Shown here piece by piece: positions 1-8,098 of a stretch of 64,000 bases of DNA. Source of the stretch: Apostichopus japonicus (lineage: Eukaryota > Echinodermata > Holothuroidea > Aspidochirotida > Stichopodidae); the NCBI RefSeq assembly GCF_037975245.1, contig NC_092561.1, forward strand, positions 16,499,001 through 16,563,000, read 5' to 3'. The stretch's first letter is position 1; the number at the start of each line of letters is the position of its first letter. Under the pieces are notes generated by a model. That model did no database searches and had not been told where the DNA came from. It saw only the letters and a program-made list of their open reading frames with translations. Made by a program: the position numbers and the translations under genes.

Positions 1-180
1 AATATTATCCCCCGTAGGACCTCTTGCGAAGGTCGAGCAGGGGTAAACTCCTTTTATTTATACTCAAGTGAAGTCGGTTATTATACGTAATAAAATTCTG
101 CAACAACCCCCAGTTCACCAATACAGCAAACCAGTGAAGTTCTAAGACATACGACCCAAGAAGCAAGACAATACGAACTT

Positions 181-204
181 CCCCCACCCCTCCACCCCCC
201 TCCC
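181..204 (-). other. G-quadruplex-capable tract
   Basis: The minus strand carries four G runs of 3, 6, 4 and 5 bases separated by loops of 1-4 bases (GGG-A-GGGGGG-TGGA-GGGG-T-GGGGG). This satisfies the usual intramolecular G-quadruplex rule. It recurs at the same offset in every unit, between the H4 3' end and the LINE fragment. Confidence 0.7.
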
Positions 205-308
205 GAATCGCTACTTGTCCATTGAACACAATGCATGCACGACTGTACCGTTACACGATTAGTCCCAAATGCGAGACAACATATCATTTGAAAATGCGCC
301 CTTTTTTT

Positions 309-474
309 ACCACTGCCAGAACAGTTTCCCTTGCCTCGGGCATTTTATTTGGCTCACGCGGTAGATCACTGGTAATGTGAGCCGAGGAAGTTACTTTTCC
401 AAGCTCGCTAGGCTTGGCGAGTCGATTACGTAACACGCATGCTATTGTTCCAGACTAATTAGCTAGAAAGGTGC
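309..474 (+). repeat. Diverged repeat A (inverted partner of repeat B)
   Basis: This 166-bp stretch aligns along its length with the reverse complement of 3313-3473. Shared blocks in the same order are ACCACTGCCA, AACAGTTT, TGCCTCGGGCATTT, GTAGATC, GATTACGTAACAC, TTCCAGACT and GAAAGGTGC. Copy A also contains a GGCTCAC/GTGAGCC hairpin. Its origin is unknown: it may be an old transposon end or a duplicated regulatory element. Copies: 6067-6232, 11823-11988, 17581-17746, 23339-23504, 27728-27893, 33484-33649, 39242-39407, 45000-45165, 50760-50925, 56518-56683, 62277-62442. Confidence 0.8.
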
Positions 475-649
475 AGAAGTTGACAGTGGCGAAAAATGAA
501 CGTCAGTCTTACTAAAGAGCGGATTTTCATATGTGGCTATGTCGCGATCATCGCAAGTGAAACTATTGAGTGTTTGTGTGTGGTGGGGGAGGACTTAGAG
601 GTTATTTATCGTTATTGTTGGATTTATTATGGATTATTATGGATTCTAA

Positions 650-1400
650 TACCTGTCTTGTCTCCTTACACCGTACAAACCTAGCAGAACCCTACGGTCA
701 TCATCGCAGGAATTGCTCAAGGAGAAGAGAACAAGATGCAAGACCGGCGACAGAGCCTTCTCAGTCAGCGCTCCCAGAATGCCTATACCGAACTCTGTGA
801 GTGTATGCATTTCTCTTACCACTTTTAAAAACTGCTTTGAAAGCATATTATGTTAGACTCGCTTTTACTGTGTGATTGACTGTGTTTTAACTGTTATTGT
901 GCATAGATACTACGTTTGGAACTAGTTACTTAATTCTGAACATTTTATTTTTTTTAATATTTATCTTTCATTTATTTAGTACGTTTAGACTCTATTTTGT
1001 ATCGTTCAGTATTGGGTATTTGATCTGTTTTAGGATTTTGTAATAATTCTCTTACTGTAATGTTTTTTTTTTTTTTTTAATTTAAAAATTTTCATTTATT
1101 TACTACGTTTAGGGCTCTATTTTGTATCGTTTAGTATTTAGGCTTTTACAATAATTCTCTTACTGTACTATAGTTCCTCATACTTATATATATTTAAACC
1201 TGGACTATGATTGAATCTATTTACATGCTTCTTAAATTGTTTTGGACTATATGCGTTTTAGTATCGTTTAGTACGGGTGTGTTTTTTTTTTTTTTTTATA
1301 TTGTTGCCTTTGGCTTTTACTTCTTTTTTTTTTCTTTTTTTGGCGCAGCTTTGCTGATTATGCGCTATATAAATATCACTTATTAATATTATTATTATCG
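650..1400 (+). mobile_element. CR1/L2-like non-LTR retrotransposon, 3' remnant (unit 1)
   Basis: An open stretch at 650-856 encodes 68 residues matching the C-terminal end of CR1/L2-type reverse transcriptase proteins. TPYKPSRTLRSS is followed by RTRCKTGDRAFSVSAP, and then a PNSV..SLTTFK segment just before a stop. The usual Trp-Asn after the SAP motif is missing, and an in-frame stop lies just upstream at 647-649, so the copy is dead. Downstream is a T-rich 3' UTR with an internal duplication (969-1061 and 1093-1167). The end GCGCTATATAAATATCACTT plus a (TTA)n tail is typical of such elements. The 5' limit is uncertain. No intact ORF or endonuclease is present. Confidence 0.85.
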
Positions 1401-1504
1401 ATAAACGGGCCCCAGAACGTGATCAACTACACGGTCAATGGCTTGAGAGTAACAGGTATATATGATACAATGTTAGATTACTTAAAATAAGAGACAACGA
1501 AACT

Positions 1505-1569
1505 GCATGTTTGAGGAGGGGGAGATAAGTCTGCCGTTTCTGGAATATAGGATGGCCCTTAAAAGAGCC
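1505..1569 (-). promoter_or_regulatory. H2B mRNA 3'-end signals: hairpin, HDE-like box, ACATGC block
   Basis: Read on the minus strand, the hairpin GGCTCTTTTAAGGGCC (1554-1569) is preceded by CCAAC and followed by ATCC. It can form a 6-bp stem with one U-G wobble and a UUUA loop, matching the SLBP-binding element of replication-dependent histone mRNAs. Ten bases further lies CCAGAAACGG (1534-1543), where the U7 snRNP-binding histone downstream element is expected. CCTCAAACATGC follows at 1505-1516. The same arrangement follows every H2B copy. Confidence 0.93.
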
Positions 1570-1604
1570 GTTGGATGTCGAGCCTTCTACACGAGAAGAA
1601 CAAT

Positions 1605-1976
1605 CTACTTGGAGGTGGTGTACTTGGTGACAGCCTTGGTACCCTCTGAGACGGCATGCTTGGCGAGCTCACCAGGCAGCAACAGTCTGACGGCGGTCTG
1701 GACCTCCCGACTGGTGATGGTGGACTTCCTGTTGTAGTGGGCCAAACGGGAAGCTTCGGCGGCGATACGCTCGAAGATGTCGTTCACGAAGCTGTTCATG
1801 ATAGACATAGCACGGCTAGAGATACCGGTGTCTGGGTGGACCTGCTTCATGACTTTGTAGATGTAGATACTGTAAGTCTCACGCCTGGTCCTTCGCCTCT
1901 TCTTGTCTCCTGGGTTGCGAGGTGCCTTGGACTTGGCGGCCTTCTTTGCTCCCTTTCCTGCAGCTTTTGGTGCCAT
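1605..1976 (-). CDS. H2B: Histone H2B, unit 1
   Basis: This is a core histone that dimerises with H2A; two such dimers flank the H3-H4 tetramer in the nucleosome. The 123-residue product has a Lys/Ala/Pro-rich N-terminal tail (about 1-33) with a basic [10 protein letters not shown] stretch. The histone fold follows (about 34-100), with the H2B signatures [17 protein letters not shown] and [19 protein letters not shown]. The C-terminal helix ends [10 protein letters not shown] and contains the conserved ubiquitination lysine (AVTKYT). The length is normal and there are no introns. The ATG is the only start in frame before the tail, and a TATA box and cap site lie 75-82 and about 50 bp upstream. 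The gene is divergent from H2A. The 3' hairpin at 1554-1569 marks a replication-dependent histone mRNA. It lacks the long extended N terminus of sea urchin sperm H2B. Confidence 0.98.
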   Translation of the reverse strand: MAPKAAGKGAKKAAKSKAPRNPGDKKRRRTRRETYSIYIYKVMKQVHPDTGISSRAMSIMNSFVNDIFERIAAEASRLAHYNRKSTITSREVQTAVRLLLPGELAKHAVSEGTKAVTKYTTSK

Positions 1977-2340
1977 TTTGGACGTGAAGTTTTCGTTGCG
2001 ATACGGTAAGTAAAGCGATGAGTGAATGAGTGTCCTCCACGCTGCGAAATGTATTTATGACAGATTTGATATCACTTCAGCGAAGCAGAAAAACTTCCCA
2101 TATTGACAAAGCACGTGCTATGCATTGCACAGCACACACGAGCTGGCCAATCACAATGCGGAAGCTTTTCTTAATTCTTTCACGCATTGTACGATCAGGG
2201 CAAAGGGTGGCAAAGAATCCCCTCATAAGGGCACTGTGCTGTAGCTTTAGAGTCCGGACTACTTGAATGAGAGCTTTCCGGCAGGCAAATCATTTCTTTG
2301 ATTCGTTTCAAGTCGAAAACATACCCAAATTTACTTCATC
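1977..2340. promoter_or_regulatory. Bidirectional H2B/H2A promoter
   Basis: The 364 bp between the two ATGs serve both genes. On the H2B side (minus strand), CATAAATA at 2051-2058 is a TATA box. It lies about 27 bp upstream of CTCATTCA (2023-2030), which fits the histone cap consensus. An E-box CACGTG is at 2112-2117 and a CCAAT box (GGCCAATCA) at 2147-2151. The H2A side has no convincing TATA; CATAAG near 2226 and a CATTTC start near 2291 are only candidates. Copies: 7735-8098, 13491-13854, 19249-19612, 29395-29758, 35152-35515, 40910-41273, 46668-47031, 52428-52791, 58186-58549, and a truncated one at 63945-64000. Confidence 0.85.
2051..2058 (-). promoter_or_regulatory. H2B TATA box
   Basis: The minus-strand reading is CATAAATA. 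It is spaced about 27 bp from a CATTCA cap site, which gives an H2B leader of about 50 nt. Confidence 0.75.
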
Positions 2341-2721
2341 ATGACTGGCAGGGGCAAAGGTGGTAAGGCCAGGGCAAAGGCCAAGAGTCGATCTGCAAGA
2401 GCAGGGCTTCAATTCCCAGTAGGTCGTGTACACAGGTTCCTGCGAAGAGGAAATTACGCCCAGAGGATCGGCGCTGGCGCACCCGTCTACCTGGCTGCCG
2501 TACTAGAATACCTCGCCGCCGAGATCTTGGAATTGGCCGGTAACGCTGCACGTGACAACAAGAAGACCAGGATCATCCCCCGTCATCTCCAACTCGCCAT
2601 CCGAAACGACGAGGAGTTGAACAAACTCTTGAGCGGAGTCACCATCGCCCAGGGAGGTGTTCTTCCAAACATCCAGGCTGTCCTTCTACCCAAGAAGACA
2701 TCCGGAGGCAAGAAGGCTTAA
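2341..2721 (+). CDS. H2A: Histone H2A, unit 1
   Basis: This is a core histone that pairs with H2B. The product has 126 residues. The N-terminal tail starts [17 protein letters not shown], with Thr where most H2A proteins have Ser1. The H2A signature AGLQFPVGR is at about 20-28. The acidic-patch residues are intact ([12 protein letters not shown] and NDEELNKLL). The docking domain [21 protein letters not shown] is followed by a short SGGKKA tail. There is no C-terminal SQE motif, so it is not H2A.X, and the tail and docking region are not those of H2A.Z. The L1 loop reads [12 protein letters not shown], with Gln where vertebrate H2A has Glu41. The gene is intronless and divergent from H2B, with ATGs 364 bp apart. 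The hairpin is at 2760-2775. Confidence 0.98.
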   Translation: MTGRGKGGKARAKAKSRSARAGLQFPVGRVHRFLRRGNYAQRIGAGAPVYLAAVLEYLAAEILELAGNAARDNKKTRIIPRHLQLAIRNDEELNKLLSGVTIAQGGVLPNIQAVLLPKKTSGGKKA

Positions 2722-2759
2722 AGGGGAGGTTGCATTGCAATCGCCCATCGATTACCAAC

Positions 2760-2821
2760 GGCTCTTTTAAGGGCCATCAAATCACCCAGAAAGACATACT
2801 CATTCCTCTCCTCAAACATGC
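2760..2821 (+). promoter_or_regulatory. H2A mRNA 3'-end signals: hairpin, HDE, ACATGC block
   Basis: The hairpin GGCTCTTTTAAGGGCC is at 2760-2775. After 10 nt comes CCAGAAAGA (2786-2794), the best match in the unit to the classical CAAGAAAGA downstream element. CTCAAACATGC lies at 2811-2821. Cleavage is expected a few bases after the hairpin, giving a non-polyadenylated mRNA. Confidence 0.95.
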
Positions 2822-3312
2822 TTGCGTCAGTGTCTTATTTCTCCTTTTAAGTTAGATGTATCAGCTAGCTGCAACCCTAATAATCGTGGGGCTTCGGACC
2901 CTCAGCCAAAAACCAAAGGTCAGAAACCCCAAGATTTGAGTGAAAACTCCTGCTGGACAGAAATCTAACATCCCATAAAATAAAAAAAATTAAAAAACTA
3001 TATATAATGTATGTAGGGAACTTTTCACATGATTTTGGCCGCAGGTTTTATGAATTAAGTATTTAGCAAGAGATCTTGGATTAGGGGATAAAGGGAACTT
3101 ATTATTATTATTATTATTTATTAATAATTTTTGTAACTTTTGGGGTTTGAAATAAAAATAGATATTGAGTTTTGCTGCTTCAATGAGCTTACTGGTAGCA
3201 ATGCATCTGGGGTGTTAAGTCAGATCCTAAGGGCTTTATTATTAATAGTCTTAGAAATTTGAAACTTGTAACAACTAACGAGGCATATACTACCGCAAGT
3301 ATTAATCGTTTC

Positions 3313-3473
3313 GCACCTTTCAATGTTATTAAGTCTGGAAATTTTAGTCGGTGTGTTACGTAATCAATTCGCAAAGCCAAGCCGAGGGAACGAGCATCAG
3401 CTCAAATTTTCCCCCGATCTACTGCGAGAGCCTATTGAAATGCCCGAGGCAGGTAAACTGTTATGGCAGTGGT
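3313..3473 (-). repeat. Diverged repeat B (inverted partner of repeat A)
   Basis: This 161-bp stretch in the convergent H2A-H3 spacer is homologous to repeat A in inverted orientation, roughly two thirds identical by eye. A and B thus bracket each divergent gene pair. Copies: 9071-9231, 14827-14987, 20585-20745, 24976-25136, 30731-30891, 36488-36648, 42246-42406, 48004-48164, 53764-53924, 59522-59682. Confidence 0.8.
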
Positions 3474-3623
3474 ATTAAATTTAAGATCTTCCGTGCTTTG
3501 AACGATAGAGATATTACTACGTTTTTAAGATTTACTTCTCTTGTATTGGAGATCGTTAACATACACGCTGATGTGTGTCAACCCATGTTAACACGCTTAT
3601 AATACCAAGGCGATTAGGATAGA

Positions 3624-3638
3624 GTGTGTGTGTGTGTG
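3624..3638. repeat. (GT)n microsatellite
   Basis: This is an alternating GT run in the H2A-H3 spacer. Unit 9 has one extra repeat (about 48315-48332), one of the few real-looking length variants between units. Confidence 0.85.
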
Positions 3639-3769
3639 GATTAGGGGTTATGATTATGAGTTAGGGATAAGCTCACTTTGATTATTGATTAGTGAATTGC
3701 ATCATGCACGAAGGGAATCACCAACCACCCAGCATAGAAGTAATAATTACAATAATAATGATAATCATT

Positions 3770-3794
3770 AAAAAAAAAAAAAAAAAAAAAAAAA
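3770..3794 (+). repeat. A25 tract, possible old retroposon tail
   Basis: A run of 25 A bases is preceded by AATAATAATGATAATC and followed by AATAATAATG. It could be the tail of a decayed retroposed sequence, but no body is recognised. It is one base shorter in unit 6. Confidence 0.6.
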
Positions 3795-3814
3795 TAATAA
3801 TGAGACGACAAGTT

Positions 3815-3877
3815 GCATGTTCGGAGGGAGAGAAAAATCTGCTTTAACTGGTAGATATGATGGCCCTTAAAAGAGCC
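3815..3877 (-). promoter_or_regulatory. H3 mRNA 3'-end signals: hairpin, weak HDE, ACATGC block
   Basis: The hairpin is at 3862-3877 on the minus strand and is identical to that of the other genes. The HDE position holds CCAGTTAAAG (3842-3851), the weakest purine box of the four. CCTCCGAACATGC lies at 3815-3827. Confidence 0.92.
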
Positions 3878-3913
3878 GTTGGTTTTCGAGAATCCGTCGG
3901 AGACAGATACGAT

Positions 3914-4330
<417 letters not shown>

Positions 4331-4390
4331 TCAGTCTGTGTTCTATCAGTACAAAGATGTAATGAAGCACGGACTACAAGAAACCGCACG

Positions 4391-4397
4391 TTATAAG
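4391..4397 (-). promoter_or_regulatory. H3 TATA box
   Basis: The minus-strand reading is GCTTATAAC. It lies about 27-30 bp upstream of a CATT cap motif near 4364, which gives a leader of about 40 nt before the ATG at 4324. Confidence 0.78.
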
Positions 4398-4694
4398 CAG
4401 CTCCCCTCAAACAACCCGCTAATCGCGTCACTCGACCTGTGCTCGATTCTGATTGGCCGAGTGCGACAGCCGCGAGTCGTTCTGATTAGCTAAGCGGCAA
4501 TGGCAAATTTCAGGAGCCTAATTTAAGCGAACGGTAGTCGAAACTGCTCATGCCGGGCAGGAAAATGGTAGTCACTTTCATAAAGTATCTATTTCTTAGA
4601 CTTTCTGCCATTTAAAATGACGAAAAATTGTTGAAAACTCTTATCGAAAACCCTCCAGCTTCGCATTTGACAGTCAGTCAGCAATCCCCAATTG

Positions 4695-4702
4695 TGACGT
4701 CA
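4695..4702. promoter_or_regulatory. Palindromic CRE (TGACGTCA) between H3 and H4
   Basis: This is a perfect 8-bp ATF/CREB consensus. It sits almost exactly midway between the predicted H3 (about 4364) and H4 (about 5030) start sites, roughly 333 bp from each, and is present in every unit. A role in joint control is inferred. Confidence 0.6.
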
Positions 4703-5000
4703 TGAACATTACCTTCGTCGATTGGTCAGATTAGGCTAACACAGAGTTAGCGTCAAGTGTAATTTTACGTGTGATATTTTAACGGAATGACAGGGTGAAG
4801 CCAATATTCGACCATTCGGGACAAATTTGGCCTTATCGAATTCACCCCTCACCGATATTTCATAACATAGAACATCACACGACGAACAAGAAACGGCATC
4901 AAACTCCGCCGAGCTTCCATTCCCACGGGTTCTGATGCAGACATCGGGGTAGTTCGCTTACGTCCGTTCAAAACATCGCCTGCTTGACGGGTATCGCTAA

Positions 5001-5006
5001 TATAAT
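5001..5006 (+). promoter_or_regulatory. H4 TATA box
   Basis: TATAAT lies 67 bp upstream of the H4 ATG. An ACATTTT initiator-like site near 5029 is at the expected distance. Confidence 0.72.
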
Positions 5007-5042
5007 GCCACACATTGAGGGACTTTCTACATTTTACTGTGA

Positions 5043-5384
<342 letters not shown>

Positions 5385-5423
5385 ATGCATCTTTCCTGTC
5401 ACGAAGACGAATCGAAATCCAAC

Positions 5424-5488
5424 GGCTCTTTTAAGGGCCATCAAATATCCCCAGAGAGAGTTACTCATTCCTCTCCCTCGAAACATGC
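5424..5488 (+). promoter_or_regulatory. H4 mRNA 3'-end signals: hairpin, HDE, ACATGC block
   Basis: The hairpin is at 5424-5439, CCAGAGAGA is at 5451-5459 and CTCGAAACATGC is at 5477-5488. The same spacing holds downstream of each H4 copy. Confidence 0.94.
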
Positions 5489-5758
5489 AATTCGTCGTCT
5501 TAATTCTTTTCTTTGTGTGAGTGAATGTATGTGTGTGTGTATGTATACGCCAGCATCGGGCAAAATAAGTTATATGCATAGGCAATTTTGCTAGAAATTT
5601 CAAAACACCGTAATTGAAATCCACCCCCTCCCTCAAGTGAAGTCCCCCCCCCCTTTAGTAATCCCTACCTAATTGGCTCTTCAGTTCCGACCTCCTGTTT
5701 GTTTATATAGACAACTTTCCCTAGGAAAAAAAAAGAAGTGTCTATTCTACAAAACTTC
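5440..5758. other. Post-H4 spacer start: microsatellite, C10 run, hairpin
   Basis: No gene is seen here. Downstream of the H4 signals lie a TG-rich stretch (about 5528-5544) and a C10 run (5644-5653; C11 in unit 11). An imperfect hairpin at 5707-5745 pairs ATAGACA with TGTCTAT around an A-rich loop. A 13-bp direct repeat, CTCAAGTGAAGTC, occurs at 5632-5644 and again at 5821-5833. Confidence 0.7.
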
Positions 5759-6407
5759 AATATTATCCCCCGTAGGACCTCTTGCGAAGGTCGAGCAGGG
5801 GTAAACTCCTTTTATTTATACTCAAGTGAAGTCGGTTATTATACGTAATAAAATTCTGCAACAACCCCCAGTTCACCAATACAGCAAACCAGTGAAGTTC
5901 TAAGACATACGACCCAAGAAGCAAGACAATACGAACTTCCCCCACCCCTCCACCCCCCTCCCGAATCGCTACTTGTCCATTGAACACAATGCATGCACGA
6001 CTGTACCGTTACACGATTAGTCCCAAATGCGAGACAACATATCATTTGAAAATGCGCCCTTTTTTTACCACTGCCAGAACAGTTTCCCTTGCCTCGGGCA
6101 TTTTATTTGGCTCACGCGGTAGATCACTGGTAATGTGAGCCGAGGAAGTTACTTTTCCAAGCTCGCTAGGCTTGGCGAGTCGATTACGTAACACGCATGC
6201 TATTGTTCCAGACTAATTAGCTAGAAAGGTGCAGAAGTTGACAGTGGCGAAAAATGAACGTCAGTCTTACTAAAGAGCGGATTTTCATATGTGGCTATGT
6301 CGCGATCATCGCAAGTGAAACTATTGAGTGTTTGTGTGTGGTGGGGGAGGACTTAGAGGTTATTTATCGTTATTGTTGGATTTATTATGGATTATTATGG
6401 ATTCTAA

Positions 6408-7158
6408 TACCTGTCTTGTCTCCTTACACCGTACAAACCTAGCAGAACCCTACGGTCATCATCGCAGGAATTGCTCAAGGAGAAGAGAACAAGATGCAAG
6501 ACCGGCGACAGAGCCTTCTCAGTCAGCGCTCCCAGAATGCCTATACCGAACTCTGTGAGTGTATGCATTTCTCTTACCACTTTTAAAAACTGCTTTGAAA
6601 GCATATTATGTTAGACTCGCTTTTACTGTGTGATTGACTGTGTTTTAACTGTTATTGTGCATAGATACTACGTTTGGAACTAGTTACTTAATTCTGAACA
6701 TTTTATTTTTTTTAATATTTATCTTTCATTTATTTAGTACGTTTAGACTCTATTTTGTATCGTTCAGTATTGGGTATTTGATCTGTTTTAGGATTTTGTA
6801 ATAATTCTCTTACTGTAATGTTTTTTTTTTTTTTTTAATTTAAAAATTTTCATTTATTTACTACGTTTAGGGCTCTATTTTGTATCGTTTAGTATTTAGG
6901 CTTTTACAATAATTCTCTTACTGTACTATAGTTCCTCATACTTATATATATTTAAACCTGGACTATGATTGAATCTATTTACATGCTTCTTAAATTGTTT
7001 TGGACTATATGCGTTTTAGTATCGTTTAGTACGGGTGTGTTTTTTTTTTTTTTTTATATTGTTGCCTTTGGCTTTTACTTCTTTTTTTTTTCTTTTTTTG
7101 GCGCAGCTTTGCTGATTATGCGCTATATAAATATCACTTATTAATATTATTATTATCG
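6408..7158 (+). mobile_element. CR1/L2-like LINE remnant, unit 2
   Basis: Same degenerate 3' fragment as in unit 1, amplified with the histone unit rather than independently inserted. Confidence 0.85.
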
Positions 7159-7362
7159 ATAAACGGGCCCCAGAACGTGATCAACTACACGGTCAATGGC
7201 TTGAGAGTAACAGGTATATATGATACAATGTTAGATTACTTAAAATAAGAGACAACGAAACTGCATGTTTGAGGAGGGGGAGATAAGTCTGCCGTTTCTG
7301 GAATATAGGATGGCCCTTAAAAGAGCCGTTGGATGTCGAGCCTTCTACACGAGAAGAACAAT

Positions 7363-7734
7363 CTACTTGGAGGTGGTGTACTTGGTGACAGCCTTGGTAC
7401 CCTCTGAGACGGCATGCTTGGCGAGCTCACCAGGCAGCAACAGTCTGACGGCGGTCTGGACCTCCCGACTGGTGATGGTGGACTTCCTGTTGTAGTGGGC
7501 CAAACGGGAAGCTTCGGCGGCGATACGCTCGAAGATGTCGTTCACGAAGCTGTTCATGATAGACATAGCACGGCTAGAGATACCGGTGTCTGGGTGGACC
7601 TGCTTCATGACTTTGTAGATGTAGATACTGTAAGTCTCACGCCTGGTCCTTCGCCTCTTCTTGTCTCCTGGGTTGCGAGGTGCCTTGGACTTGGCGGCCT
7701 TCTTTGCTCCCTTTCCTGCAGCTTTTGGTGCCAT
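7363..7734 (-). CDS. H2B: Histone H2B, unit 2
   Basis: The product is identical to the unit 1 H2B. The 3' hairpin is at 7312-7327. It is divergent from the H2A gene starting at 8099. Confidence 0.98.
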   Translation of the reverse strand: MAPKAAGKGAKKAAKSKAPRNPGDKKRRRTRRETYSIYIYKVMKQVHPDTGISSRAMSIMNSFVNDIFERIAAEASRLAHYNRKSTITSREVQTAVRLLLPGELAKHAVSEGTKAVTKYTTSK

Positions 7735-8098
7735 TTTGGACGTGAAGTTTTCGTTGCGATACGGTAAGTAAAGCGATGAGTGAATGAGTGTCCTCCACGC
7801 TGCGAAATGTATTTATGACAGATTTGATATCACTTCAGCGAAGCAGAAAAACTTCCCATATTGACAAAGCACGTGCTATGCATTGCACAGCACACACGAG
7901 CTGGCCAATCACAATGCGGAAGCTTTTCTTAATTCTTTCACGCATTGTACGATCAGGGCAAAGGGTGGCAAAGAATCCCCTCATAAGGGCACTGTGCTGT
8001 AGCTTTAGAGTCCGGACTACTTGAATGAGAGCTTTCCGGCAGGCAAATCATTTCTTTGATTCGTTTCAAGTCGAAAACATACCCAAATTTACTTCATC

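Larger units (their letters stand above)
2822..3814. other. Convergent H2A-H3 spacer without genes
   Basis: This is an AT-rich spacer. It holds an imperfect hairpin at 2888-2930, where GGGG/CCCC and GACC/GGTC pair around a 17-nt loop. It also holds AATAAA at 2979-2984 and 3151-3156, a (TTA)n run at about 3100-3119, repeat B, a (GT)n run at 3624-3638 and an A25 tract at 3770-3794 flanked by AAT triplets. Small open frames here have no recognisable features. Confidence 0.75.

Noticed and set aside
1334-1372. Possible snRNA-like sequence (GCGCAGCTTTGCTG...GCGC)
   Set aside because: It is explained as the 3' end of the LINE remnant. No Sm site or snRNA promoter is present.
1656-2009. A 117-codon open frame antisense to H2B
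   Set aside because: It is a shadow of the H2B coding sequence with no independent promoter or domain.
2979-3156. AATAAA polyadenylation signals downstream of H2A
   Set aside because: They lie over 200 bp past the histone hairpin in AT-rich spacer and are expected by chance. Use as backup polyadenylation sites cannot be judged from sequence.
3351-3602. Small spacer frames (63-83 codons) in the H2A-H3 interval, and 62-76 codon frames in the H4-H2B spacer
   Set aside because: They are short and without motifs, and overlap repeat B, repeat A or the LINE remnant. Identical repetition across units reflects array homogenisation and not coding constraint.
3640-3670. TTAGGG-like words near the GT microsatellite (ATTAGGGG, GTTAGGG)
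   Set aside because: Only two imperfect, isolated copies occur. This is not a telomeric repeat tract.
4499-4590. Weak resemblance of a stretch in the H3/H4 promoter (minus strand) to part of repeat A/B
   Set aside because: Only about 20 bases with gaps look alike, and the other shared blocks are absent. Probably chance.
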